64,000 bases of DNA from Pratylenchus scribneri (taxonomy: Eukaryota; Nematoda; Chromadorea; Rhabditida; Pratylenchidae). Below, piece after piece: positions 33,701 through 46,190 of this stretch. The stretch spans positions 1-64,000 of the forward strand of contig JAQSEB010000112.1 of the NCBI GenBank assembly GCA_030063045.1, given 5' to 3'. The translations under genes and the position numbers were made by a program. The notes under the pieces are model-generated. The model was given only the letters and a program-made list of their open reading frames with translations, had not been told where the DNA came from and made no database searches. The number at the start of each line of letters is the position of its first letter. The first letter of the stretch is position 1.

Positions 33701-35209
33701 GTTTTATTTTCCAAAAATATATAAAAATATGAAAAATACAATTTAATCCTAAAAGATTTAATATCATATGATTAAAAAAAGTTTAATATTTCTTCTCAAA
33801 AATAACCCACAAATCTTTAAGATACAAAAATATAGATTTGCATATAAAAAATATGCTCTCCAAATTTCCGATTAACTGAAAAAATAGTGGAATATTGTTA
33901 AAAACATTTATGGAAAAATTACAGTAATCAGGCTTTACCCATTGGCATGTTCATTCAAATTCTAAACACAATCTTTAAAACATAATCAATATTCGTAAAA
34001 TAAAAATAAAATGATTTTTTGGAAAATTTTTTATATACTTGAAATCATTAATTCTCATAAAAAATTATAAAAAGTTTTATATTCAGAAACCCATCTTCAT
34101 CATCATCGGCGGCAATCGATTCTACCAACAAAACATCGCCCAGCGGCAATATTGAACATCAATCAAAATTGACCGCTTCATCCCCGCCCACAATTTCCAT
34201 TGCTGACACATCAAATTCTGCCACCACAAATAAATCCATGGAAAAATTCTACTCCATGGTTGACCGAATTTGGAATTTACTTCGAATCCATCCAATCCGT
34301 GAGGTCCAAACATTGGCTCTTTTGGAATTGTTGAATGGCCAATTCCCCGTCTATAATCGATTGGCAGCCGATTTGCGTTTTTGCCGTTTGATTGACAATT
34401 TCATTGAATTTCCATCGTCAACAAATTCCAATGATTTGTTGGCCCTCACAACAGGACAAAAACGATTTTTTGAGCTATCGGTTGAATAAAATGCGAACCA
34501 AATTTTATTAATTCAATTTTTGCAGGTTCGGGAACGACAAATTGCATTGAAAAAGGCCATTGTTGATGTTGGTAGTCGACGCTTCCAATCGCTCAAACAT
34601 CGTTGTGAACAAATTTTGGCACAAGACAGGTACGAAATTAATTTTTATTAAAAATTTAAAAATTATAACATTGAGTTAAAATCGTTTACCGTATTTTCTC
34701 TATTATATGAGCCCATTCTCTAATAGAAGCCCAACATTGCATTTGAATAAACTACTATATTTCGAATTTTTGAAAATTTTTTATTATATTTCTTAGTGCC
34801 ATTGCCCATTGGGCAAAAAACTCAATAGGTTTGTTCAAAAAAGTCGAAGATAGCACATAACAGTGTAAGACTTTAAATTTTGCCCATTTTTGGGCTTCGA
34901 AGCATATAATAAGTCTATAGTCTTCTAATAGAGAAAATATGGAAATTATTATTTAAATTTCTTAAGCATTTTGTCTCTTCCAGATTCCGTTATTTCAATG
35001 ATTGTGGCCATTTTGAGAAGTGCATTGTGGAGAGTGGCCCATCACAATCGGAAATGGCCAATCTTCGGAATCGAATGCGACAATGCACACGATGCTGCAC
35101 AAATTGGATTGGGGCGAGGAGGCGAAGTGCGGAAAGCAGTCAAAGGATGGCGGTGGCAAATCCACAAAAATCAACCGCAGGCCATGCTCAATCCCCTGCT
35201 TCATTATGA
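21785..35209 (+). CDS. Large RCC1-repeat protein (claret/GLO-4-like layout), ~20 exons
   Basis: Exons, all phase-compatible from the second on: ~21785-22133, 22820-23113, 23824-24000, 24565-24726, 24773-24984, 25558-25771, 26410-26669, 27193-27519, 28118-28553, 29069-29197, 29249-29329, 29375-29490, 30087-30421, 31002-31326, 31710-31858, 32256-32483, 33006-33606, 34087-34480, 34526-34629 and 34984-35209 (TGA). The product is about 1,700 residues. The N-terminal third reads like a beta-propeller (ILVALTDDASAVCLVSADS, NSICVLEKNSGTLRIY). A helical part follows (ILDHLNAQQNYSTDCL). Then come RCC1 repeats (VAAGTEHVLLLSTDGRIFSF, VWLWGWGLYGQLGNG, LGYAHTLALSEDGRVFGCG, FTVALSAEGLIYIWGRND), with acidic and Ser-rich linkers between and after them. 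The C-terminus has CGHFEKC and CTRCC pairs that could bind zinc. RCC1 folds often act as exchange factors for small GTPases. Resemblance to claret/GLO-4 (Rab-related lysosome-like organelle factors) is inferred from layout only. The start codon is unresolved. Confidence 0.75.
22385..22605. mobile_element. Probable degraded MITE in intron 1 of the RCC1-repeat gene
   Basis: The right end CTATATACCTAAGTACC and the left part GGTATTTACTATTTATGTAG are weak inverses. The core has AATAGTGAAGAGTCCCATTTGGGTAATCAGGATTAGG and the opposing ACCCCCTAATCCTATCC, the same block layout as the GTACTTATGGAG-type MITEs at 10676, 12961 and 19934. Confidence 0.5.
23270..23440 (-). repeat. Inverse copy of the dispersed repeat at 640-810
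   Basis: Read on the minus strand, this stretch follows the order of the 640-810 repeat: TTTTTCATTTC, TAGACCCTAAAAACCTTATA, TTTGTAGATCTCATCGAGAT, GCATCGAATGGTATATAAAATG, and then TTTAAAACCAAAAAC and TTAAACGGTTTAAC. It lies in intron 2 of the RCC1-repeat gene. A shorter relative with GATGCGTCTTGATGAACTGATC is at about 19400-19421. Confidence 0.65.
25905..26000. repeat. Telomere-like patch in intron 6 of the RCC1-repeat gene
   Basis: The run includes TAGGTATTAGGGCTCTGG, GGATGGGATTAGGGTTTAAG and GGGTTAGGCAATCC, i.e. scattered TTAGGG/TTAGGC-like words over about 90 bp. It is too irregular to be a functional telomere and resembles the cores of the local MITEs and the first 90 bases of the window. 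Confidence 0.5.
26712..26885. mobile_element. Diverged MITE related to the one at 7931
   Basis: GATTATCTGTGAGCAGAT near the left end and ATCTGCTC followed by ACTCACAATTAGCCGATAAG near the right end are imperfect inverses. They match the end sequence TTATCTGTGAGCAGATTTTT of the 7931-8134 element. It lies in intron 7 of the RCC1-repeat gene. Confidence 0.5.
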
Positions 35210-36443
35210 ACAAATGAACAATGGAGAATAAATATTTTAATAAAATAGGGAAATTTGCAAAATATCGAATAAATAAATGAAAATTTCGGTAGGGAGCAGA
35301 TTTTTAGATTTTGACGTAGTTTTTGTTTTCATCAAGATTTGATGAGAATACCACATAAATGATGTTTTTGTGCATTTATTTAAAGTTTTTGACGAAATTT
35401 TTTGACCTATTTTGACACATTTTGAGGGAAAATTCATGTTAAAAAAATGAAAAAATACCAAAAATTACCTATTTTGGAGTTTTGAGACTTATTTTCGGCA
35501 AATTTCCCTTAAAAAAACCTCACCCATTCTGCAATTTTTGCGACCTAAAAATCCACTCCTTATTAATAATTATCAATTAGTATTTTAAAGATCGGAAAAA
35601 AATTTGGCAATAAAATTAGGATTTAAATGTGGTCAAGGTAATTATAAGCCTTTCTGATTTATTAAACCACATTATTTATCATCAAAAAGAGCATTTTCGA
35701 TAAACTATTCGATATTTTGCAAAAAAAATATTTTTTACATTGAATTGCCTATTTAAATTATCAAACTGACTAATAAATTGCCGAAATTTATAGAAAATTA
35801 GGAAATAAAAAATAATAAAAAATACTCCAACTAGTAATTATTCTTATCGTACAATTAAGAATAATTTAAATATGTTTTTCATATTTTACAAAAGCGTAAT
35901 ATTTAGAGAATCCATTTTGCAGAAGTATTTCGGCATTTTAAAGTCTGTTTTTTTTTGACAAAATTCTGTCATCATAATTCAGTTTTAATATAATTTGACT
36001 ATTATTCTAGGCATTATTAATTGTTTTATTTTTAAACATTTTATTTCCCATTTTGTCCATTAAATTGCCATTTTTTGTTGAATATATTTTCGCCTTCTTT
36101 ACTGTGTCATAAATTTATTATATTCGGATATTTGGATTTCACCTCTTTTAATTCTAGTCATTTTGATTTATTCACATCAAAGATTACTTTTTTATCCATT
36201 TTTTAAAATAATAATTTTTCTCCAATTTGCAATTATTTTTTTGTCATCATTTTTATTAACAAAACATCGAGAAATAAAAATTTGGAATTGAAAAAAATAA
36301 ATTTAATTGTTGTAGAATAGTAAAACAGGCAATTTTTGTAAAATACACGTTTTATGATTATTAATTTGAAAAAAAGTAAATATATGTAAATTAAAGGAAA
36401 ATTTCTTAAATGTAAGTTTGTGATAAAAACTGATGCCAACAAT
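35210..36443. other. AT-rich spacer after the RCC1-repeat gene
   Basis: No gene, RNA or clear repeat is visible. The sequence is AT-rich with long T and A runs, and short open stretches have no domain-like composition. An AATAAA signal overlapping AATAAATATTTTAATAAAAT just after the stop at 35209 (about 35228-35246) is a plausible polyadenylation site for the RCC1-repeat gene. Confidence 0.5.
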
Positions 36444-36618
36444 TTATTTATTTATGATGCATTCTTTTTTTTCAAATTTGACGAATTCATCCAAATAAGA
36501 CCTCATTGAGGCCTCAGCATTTCGACCAACACAAATATTTGTTGGCTCATTACAGCAGTGATTAGTGAATTGGCGGAAAAGCCATTTCTTAGTATCAAAA
36601 TTGGCTTGAATTTTGGTG
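36444..36618 (-). CDS. Doubtful terminal exon, Cys-containing, no 5' part found
   Basis: On the minus strand a CAG acceptor (GGTCTCAG, about 36619-36626) is followed by an open frame ending in TAA. It encodes roughly 57 residues: TKIQANFDTKKWLFRQF, then NHCCNEPTNICVGRNAE, then SYLDEFVKFEKKECIINK. Codon use is less AT-extreme than the flanks and the peptide looks protein-like, but there is no ATG in the exon. Upstream on this strand only about 160 bp separate it from a satellite array more than 27 kb long. It is either an orphaned exon, a pseudogene fragment cut off by the array, or chance. Confidence 0.3.
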
Positions 36619-39600
36619 CCGCCTGAGACCAAATTGAATTTTAAAAATTACTATGGGACATGTTATTTACAGAAGAAAAAATAATTTTTAAATTTTGTAA
36701 ATTTTTTTTATTTTTTGCACATTTTACGGTTTTACCAAATCGAAGAGGTCGCAATAAATTCCATGTGATTCATTTATGTACTATTAGAAAAGATTGAGAG
36801 GAATAATATTAAAATTCCAAAGAGAAATAGGGATTTTAAACTTTTTTTCTAAAAACTCATAGAAAATTTCAATTTCAAATATTTCAAATACATGTATGGC
36901 CTAGAATCTGCCTAAAAAATACTATTAGAAAAGATTGTGAGGATTAATATTAAAATTCCAAAGAGAAATAACGATTTTAAACTTTTTTTCTAAAAACTCA
37001 TAGAAAATTTCAATTTCAAATATTTCAAATACATGTATGGCCTAGAATCTGCCTAAAAAATACTATTAGAAAAGATTGAGAGGAATAATATTAAAATTCC
37101 AAAGAGAAATAGCGATTTTAAACTTTTTTTCTAAAAACTCATAGAAAATTTCAATTTCAAATATTTCAAATACATGTATGGCCTAAAATCTGCCTAAAAA
37201 ATACTATTAGAAAAGATTGAGAGGAATAATATTAAAAATCCGAAGAGAAATAACGATTTTAAACTTTTTTTCTAAAAACTCATAGAAAATTACAATTTTA
37301 AAAATTTCAAATACATGTATGGCCTAGAATCTGCCTAAAAAATACTATTAGAAAAAATTGAGAGGAATAATATTAAAAATCCGAAGAGAAATAACGATTT
37401 TAAACTTTTTTTCTAAAAACTCATAGAAAATTACAATTTTAAAAATTTCAAATACATGTATGGCCTAGAATCTGCCTAAAAAATACTATTAGAAAAAATT
37501 GAGAGGAATAATATTAAAAATCCGAAGAGAAATAACGATTTTAAACTTTTTTTCTAAAAACTCATAGAAAATTACAATTTTAAAAATTTCAAATACATGT
37601 ATGGCCTAGAATCTGCCTAAAAAATACTATTAGAAAAAATTGAGAAGAATAATATTAAAAATCCGAAGAGAAATAACGATTTTAAACTTTTTTTCTAAAA
37701 ACTCATAGAAAATTACAATTTTAAAAATTTCAAAAACATGTATGGCCTAGAATCTGCCTAAAAAATACTATTAGAAAAAATTGAGAGGAATAATATTAAA
37801 AATCCGAAGAGAAATAACGATTTTAAACTTTTTTTCTAAAAACTCATAGAAAATTACAATTTTAAAAATTTCAAATACATGTATGGCCTAGAATCTGCCT
37901 AAAAAATACTATTAGAAAAAATTGAGAAGAATAATATTAAAAATTCGAAGAGAAATAACGATTTTAAACTTTTTTTCTAAAAACTCATAGAAAATTACAA
38001 TTTTAAAAATTTCAAAAACATGTATGGCCTAGAATCTGCCTAAAAAATACTATTAGAAAAAATTGAGAGGAATAATATTAAAAATCCGAAGAGAAATAAC
38101 GATTTTAAACTTTTTTTCTAAAAACTCATAGAAAATTACAATTTTAAAAATTTCAAATACATGTATGGCCTAGAATCTGCCTAAAAAATACTATTAGAAA
38201 AAATTGAGAGGAATAATATTAAAAATCCGAAGAGAAATAACGATTTTAAACTTTTTTTCTAAAAACTCATAGAAAATTACAATTTTAAAAATTTCAAATA
38301 CATGTATGGCCTAGAATCTGCCTAAAAAATACTATTAGAAAAAATTGAGAGGAATAATATTAAAAATCCGAAGAGAAATAACGATTTTAAACTTTTTTTC
38401 TAAAAACTCATAGAAAATTACAATTTTAAAAATTTCAAAAACATGTATGGCCTAGAATCTGCCTAAAAAATACTATTAGAAAAGATTGAGAGGAATAATA
38501 TTAAAATTCCAAAGAGAAATAGCGATTTTAAACTTTTTTTCTAAAAACTCATAGAAAATTTCAATTTCAAATATTTCAAAAACATGTATGGCCTAGAATC
38601 TGCCTAAAAAATACTATTAGAAAAGATTGAGAGGAATAATATTAAAATTCCAAAGAGAAATAGCGATTTTAAACTTTTTTTCTAAAAACTCATAGAAAAT
38701 TTCAATTTCAAATATTTCAAATACATGTATGGCCTAGAATCTGCCTAAAAAATACTATTAGAAAAAATTGAGAGGAATAATATTAAAAATCCGAAAAGAA
38801 ATAACGATTTTAAACTTTTTTTCTAAAAACTCATAGAAAATTACAATTTTAAAAATTTCAAATACATGTATGACCTAGAATCTGCCTAAAAAATACTATT
38901 AGAAAAAATTGAGAGGAATAATATTAAAAATCCGAAGAGAAATAACGATTTTAAACTTTTTTTCTAAAAACTCATAGAAAATTACAATTTTAAAAATTTC
39001 AAATACATGTATGGCCTAGAATCTGCCTAAAAAATACTATTAGAAAAAATTGAGAGGAATAATATTAAAAATCCGAAGAGAAATAACGATTTTAAACTTT
39101 TTTTCTAAAAACTCATAGAAAATTACAATTTTAAAAATTTCAAAAACATGTATGGCCTAGAATCTGCCTATAAAATACTATTAGAAAAGATTGAGGGGAA
39201 TAATATTAAAATTCCAAAGAGAAATAGCGATTTTAAACTTTTTTTCTAAAAACTCATAGAAAATTACAATTTTAAAAATTTCAAAAACATGTATGGCCTA
39301 GAATCTGCCTAAAAAATACTATTAGAAAAGATTGAGAGGAATAATATTAAAAATCCGAAAAGAAATAACGATTTTAAACTTTTTTTCTAAAAACTCATAG
39401 AAAATTACAATTTTAAAAATTTCAAATACATGTATGACCTAGAATCTGCCTAAAAAATACTATTAGAAAAGATTGAGAGGAATAATATTAAAATTCCAAA
39501 GAGAAATAGCGATTTTAAACTTTATTCTTAAAACTCATAGAAAATTACAATTTTAAAAATTTCAAATACATGTATGGCCTAGAATCTGCCTAAAAAATAC

Positions 39601-41999
39601 TATTAGAAAAGATTGAGAGGAATAATATTAAAATTCCAAAGAGAAATAGCGATTTTAAACTTTTTTTCTAAAAACTCATAGAAAATTTCAATTTCAAATA
39701 TTTCAAATACATGTATGGCCTAGAATCTGCCTAAAAAATACTATTAGAAAAGATTGAGGGGAATAATATTAAAATTCCAAAGAGAAATAACGATTTTAAA
39801 CTTTTTTTCTAAAAACTCATAGAAAATTTCAATTTCAAATATTTCAAATACATGCATGGCCTAGAATCTGCCTAAAAAATACTATTAGAAAAGATTGAGG
39901 GGAATAATATTAAAATTCCAAAGAGAAATAGCGATTTTAAACTTTTTTTCTAAAAACTCATAGAAAATTTCAATTTCAAATATTTCAAATACATGTATGG
40001 CCTAGAATCTGCCTAAAAAATACTATTAGAAAAGATTGAGGGGAATAATATTAAAATTCCAAAGAGAAATAGCGATTTTAAACTTTTTTTCTAAAAACTC
40101 ATAGAAAATTTCAATTTCAAATATTTCAAATACATGTATGGCCTAGAATCTGCCTAAAAAATACTATTAGAAAAGATTGAGGGGAATAATATTAAAATTC
40201 CAAAGAGAAATAGCGATTTTAAACTTTTTTTCTAAAAACTCATAGAAAATTACAATTTTAAAAATTTCAAATACATGTATGACCTAGAATCTGCCTAAAA
40301 AATACTATTAGAAAAGATTGAGAGGAATAATATTAAAATTCCAAAGAGAAATAGCGATTTTAAACTTTATTCTTAAAACTCATAGAAAATTACAATTTTA
40401 AAAATTTCAAATACATGTATGGCCTAGAATCTGCCTAAAAAATACTATTAGAAAAGATTGAGAGGAATAATATTAAAATTCCAAAGAGAAATAGCGATTT
40501 TAAACTTTTTTTCTAAAAACTCATAGAAAATTACAATTTTAAAAATTTCAAATACATGTATGACCTAGAATCTGCCTAAAAAATACTATTAGAAAAGATT
40601 GAGAGGAATAATATTAAAATTCCAAAGAGAAATAGCGATTTTAAACTTTATTCTTAAAACTCATAGAAAATTACAATTTTAAAAATTTCAAATACATGTA
40701 TGGCCTAGAATCTGCCTAAAAAATACTATTAGAAAAGATTGAGAGGAATAATATTAAAATTCCAAAGAGAAATAGCGATTTTAAACTTTTTTTCTAAAAA
40801 CTCATAGAAAATTTCAATTTCAAATATTTCAAATACATGTATGGCCTAGAATCTGCCTAAAAAATACTATTAGAAAAGATTGAGGGGAATAATATTAAAA
40901 ATCCGAAAAGAAATAACGATTTTAAACTTTTTTTCTAAAAACTCATAGAAAATTACAATTTTAAAAATTTCAAATACATGTATGACCTAGAATCTGCCTA
41001 AAAAATACTATTAGAAAAGATTGAGAGGAATAATATTAAAATTCCAAAGAGAAATAGCGATTTTAAACTTTATTCTTAAAACTCATAGAAAATTACAATT
41101 TTAAAAATTTCAAATACATGTATGGCCTAGAATCTGCCTAAAAAATACTATTAGAAAAGATTGAGAGGAATAATATTAAAATTCCAAAGAGAAATAGCGA
41201 TTTTAAACTTTTTTTCTAAAAACTCATAGAAAATTTCAATTTCAAATATTTCAAATACATGTATGGCCTAGAATCTGCCTAAAAAATACTATTAGAAAAG
41301 ATTGAGGGGAATAATATTAAAATTCCAAAGAGAAATAACGATTTTAAACTTTTTTTCTAAAAACTCATAGAAAATTTCAATTTCAAATATTTCAAATACA
41401 TGCATGGCCTAGAATCTGCCTAAAAAATACTATTAGAAAAGATTGAGGGGAATAATATTAAAATTCCAAAGAGAAATAGCGATTTTAAACTTTTTTTCTA
41501 AAAACTCATAGAAAATTTCAATTTCAAATATTTCAAATACATGTATGGCCTAGAATCTGCCTAAAAAATACTATTAGAAAAGATTGAGGGGAATAATATT
41601 AAAATTCCAAAGAGAAATAGCGATTTTAAACTTTTTTTCTAAAAACTCATAGAAAATTTCAATTTCAAATATTTCAAATACATGTATGGCCTAGAATCTG
41701 CCTAAAAAATACTATTAGAAAAGATTGAGGGGAATAATATTAAAATTCCAAAGAGAAATAGCGATTTTAAACTTTTTTTCTAAAAACTCATAGAAAATTT
41801 CAATTTCAAATATTTCAAATACATGTATGGCCTAGAATCTGCCTAAAAAATACTATTAGAAAAGATTGAGGGGAATAATATTAAAATTCCAAAGAGAAAT
41901 AGCGATTTTAAACTTTTTTTCTAAAAACTCATAGAAAATTACAATTTTAAAAATTTCAAAAACATGTATGGCCTAGAATCTGCCTAAAAAATACTATTA

Positions 42000-44900
42000 G
42001 AAAAGATTGAGAGGAATAATATTAAAAATCCGAAGAGAAATAACGATTTTAAACTTTTTTTCTAAAAACTCATAGAAAATTACAATTTTAAAAATTTCAA
42101 ATACATGTATGACCTAGAATCTGCCTAAAAAATACTATTAGAAAAGATTGAGAGGAATAATATTAAAATTCCAAAGAGAAATAGCGATTTTAAACTTTAT
42201 TCTTAAAACTCATAGAAAATTACAATTTTAAAAATTTCAAATACATGTATGGCCTAGAATCTGCCTAAAAAATACTATTAGAAAAGATTGAGAGGAATAA
42301 TATTAAAATTCCAAAGAGAAATAGCGATTTTAAACTTTTTTTCTAAAAACTCATAGAAAATTTCAATTTCAAATATTTCAAATACATATATGGCCTAGAA
42401 TCTGCCTAAAAAATACTATTAGAAAAGATTGAGGGGAATAATATTAAAATTCCAAAGAGAAATAACGATTTTAAACTTTTTTTCTAAAAACTCATAGAAA
42501 ATTTCAATTTCAAATATTTCAAATACATGCATGGCCTAGAATCTGCCTAAAAAATACTATTAGAAAAGATTGAGGGGAATAATATTAAAATTCCAAAGAG
42601 AAATAGCGATTTTAAACTTTTTTTCTAAAAACTCATAGAAAATTTCAATTTCAAATATTTCAAATACATGTATGGCCTAGAATCTGCCTAAAAAATACTA
42701 TTAGAAAAGATTGAGGGGAATAATATTAAAATTCCAAAGAGAAATAGCGATTTTAAACTTTTTTTCTAAAAACTCATAGAAAATTTCAATTTCAAATATT
42801 TCAAATACATGTATGGCCTAGAATCTGCCTAAAAAATACTATTAGAAAAGATTGAGGGGAATAATATTAAAATTCCAAAGAGAAATAGCGATTTTAAACT
42901 TTTTTTCTAAAAACTCATAGAAAATTTCAATTTCAAATATTTCAAATACATGTATGGCCTAGAATCTGCCTAAAAAATACTATTAGAAAAGATTGAGGGG
43001 AATAATATTAAAATTCCAAAGAGAAATAGCGATTTTAAACTTTTTTTCTAAAAACTCATAGAAAATTTCAATTTCAATATTTTCAAATACATGTATGGCC
43101 TAGAATCTGCCTAAAAAATACTATTAGAAAAGATTGAGGTGAATAATATTAAAATTCCGAAGAGAAATAACGATTTTAAACTTTTTTTCTAAAAACTCAT
43201 AGAAAATTTCAATTTCAAATATTTCAAATACATGTATGGCCTAGAATCTGCCTAAAAAATACTATTAGAAAAGATTGAGGGGAATAATATTAAAATTCCA
43301 AAGAGAAATAGCGATTTTAAACTTTTTTTCTAAAAACTCATAGAAATTTTCAATTTCAAATATTTCAAATACATGTATGGCCTAGAATCTGCCTAAAAAA
43401 TACTATTAGAAAAGATTGAGGGGAATAATATTAAAATTCCAAAGAGAAATAGCGATTTTAAACTTTTTTTCTAAAAACTCATAGAAAATTTCAATTTCAA
43501 ATATTTCAAATACATGTATGGCCTAGAATCTGCCTAAATACTATTAGAAAAGATTGAGAGGAATAATATTAAAATTCCAAAGAGAAATAGCGAATTTAAA
43601 CTTTTTTTCTAAAAACTCATAGAAAATTTCAATTTCAAATATTTCAAATACATGTATGGCCTAGAATCTGCCTAAAAAATACTATTAGAAAAGATTGAGG
43701 GGAATAATATTAAAATTCCAAAGAGAAATAGCGATTTTAAACTTTTTTTCTAAAAACTCATAGAAAATTTCAATTTCAAAAATTTCAAATACATGTATGG
43801 CCTAGAATCTACTTAAAAAATACTATTAGAAAAGATTGAGGGGAATAATATTAAAATTCCACAGAGAAATAGCGATTTTAAACTTTTTTTCTTAAAACTC
43901 ATAGAAAATTACAATTTTAAAAATTTCAAATACATGTATGACCTAGAATCTGCCTAAAAAATACTATTAGAAAAAATTGAGAGGAATAATATTAAAAATC
44001 CGAAGAGAAATAACGATTTTAAACTTTTTTTCTAAAAACTCATAGAAAATTACAATTTTAAAAATTTCAAATACATGTATGGCCTAGAATCTGCCTAAAA
44101 AATACTATTAGAAAAAATTGAGAGGAATAATATTAAAAATCCGAAGAGAAATAACGATTTTAAACTTTTTTTCTAAAAACTCATAGAAAATTACAATTTT
44201 AAAAATTTCAAAAACATGTATGGCCTAGAATCTGCCTATAAAATACTATTAGAAAAGATTGAGGGGAATAATATTAAAATTCCAAAGAGAAATAGCGATT
44301 TTAAACTTTTTTTCTAAAAACTCATAGAAAATTACAATTTTAAAAATTTCAAAAACATGTATGGCCTAGAATCTGCCTAAAAAATACTATTAGAAAAGAT
44401 TGAGAGGAATAATATTAAAAATCCGAAAAGAAATAACGATTTTAAACTTTTTTTCTAAAAACTCATAGAAAATTACAATTTTAAAAATTTCAAATACATG
44501 TATGACCTAGAATCTGCCTAAAAAATACTATTAGAAAAGATTGAGAGGAATAATATTAAAATTCCAAAGAGAAATAGCGATTTTAAACTTTATTCTTAAA
44601 ACTCATAGAAAATTACAATTTTAAAAATTTCAAATACATGTATGGCCTAGAATCTGCCTAAAAAATACTATTAGAAAAGATTGAGAGGAATAATATTAAA
44701 ATTCCAAAGAGAAATAGCGATTTTAAACTTTTTTTCTAAAAACTCATAGAAAATTTCAATTTCAAATATTTCAAATACATGTATGGCCTAGAATCTGCCT
44801 AAAAAATACTATTAGAAAAGATTGAGGGGAATAATATTAAAATTCCAAAGAGAAATAACGATTTTAAACTTTTTTTCTAAAAACTCATAGAAAATTTCAA

Positions 44901-46190
44901 TTTCAAATATTTCAAATACATGCATGGCCTAGAATCTGCCTAAAAAATACTATTAGAAAAGATTGAGGGGAATAATATTAAAATTCCAAAGAGAAATAGC
45001 GATTTTAAACTTTTTTTCTAAAAACTCATAGAAAATTTCAATTTCAAATATTTCAAATACATGTATGGCCTAGAATCTGCCTAAAAAATACTATTAGAAA
45101 AGATTGAGGGGAATAATATTAAAATTCCAAAGAGAAATAGCGATTTTAAACTTTTTTTCTAAAAACTCATAGAAAATTTCAATTTCAAATATTTCAAATA
45201 CATGTATGGCCTAGAATCTGCCTAAAAAATACTATTAGAAAAGATTGAGGGGAATAATATTAAAATTCCAAAGAGAAATAGCGATTTTAAACTTTTTTTC
45301 TAAAAACTCATAGAAAATTTCAATTTCAAATATTTCAAATACATGTATGGCCTAGAATCTGCCTAAAAAATACTATTAGAAAAGATTGAGGGGAATAATA
45401 TTAAAATTCCAAAGAGAAATAGCGATTTTAAACTTTTTTTCTAAAAACTCATAGAAAATTTCAATTTCAATATTTTCAAATACATGTATGGCCTAGAATC
45501 TGCCTAAAAAATACTATTAGAAAAGATTGAGGTGAATAATATTAAAATTCCGAAGAGAAATAACGATTTTAAACTTTTTTTCTAAAAACTCATAGAAAAT
45601 TTCAATTTCAAATATTTCAAATACATGTATGGCCTAGAATCTGCCTAAAAAATACTATTAGAAAAGATTGAGGGGAATAATATTAAAATTCCAAAGAGAA
45701 ATAGCGATTTTAAACTTTTTTTCTAAAAACTCATAGAAATTTTCAATTTCAAATATTTCAAATACATGTATGGCCTAGAATCTGCCTAAAAAATACTATT
45801 AGAAAAGATTGAGGGGAATAATATTAAAATTCCAAAGAGAAATAGCGATTTTAAACTTTTTTTCTAAAAACTCATAGAAAATTTCAATTTCAAATATTTC
45901 AAATACATGTATGGCCTAGAATCTGCCTAAATACTATTAGAAAAGATTGAGAGGAATAATATTAAAATTCCAAAGAGAAATAGCGAATTTAAACTTTTTT
46001 TCTAAAAACTCATAGAAAATTTCAATTTCAAATATTTCAAATACATGTATGGCCTAGAATCTGCCTAAAAAATACTATTAGAAAAGATTGAGGGGAATAA
46101 TATTAAAATTCCAAAGAGAAATAGCGATTTTAAACTTTTTTTCTAAAAACTCATAGAAAATTTCAATTTCAAAAATTTCAAATACATGTA
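42000..46190 (+). repeat. Higher-order duplication within the satellite (offset 2,393 bp, 17 monomers)
   Basis: Rare variants recur in the same order at a constant offset: CATGCATGG at 42526 and 44919, GAGGTGAATAATATT at about 43136 and 45529, TAGAAATTTTCAATTTC at about 43343 and 45736, and the shortened junction CTGCCTAAATACTATT at about 43531 and 45924. The offset of 2,393 is 17 x 141 minus 4, the four missing bases being explained by 140-bp monomers. Similarity fades near 43790 and 46190. Confidence 0.85.
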
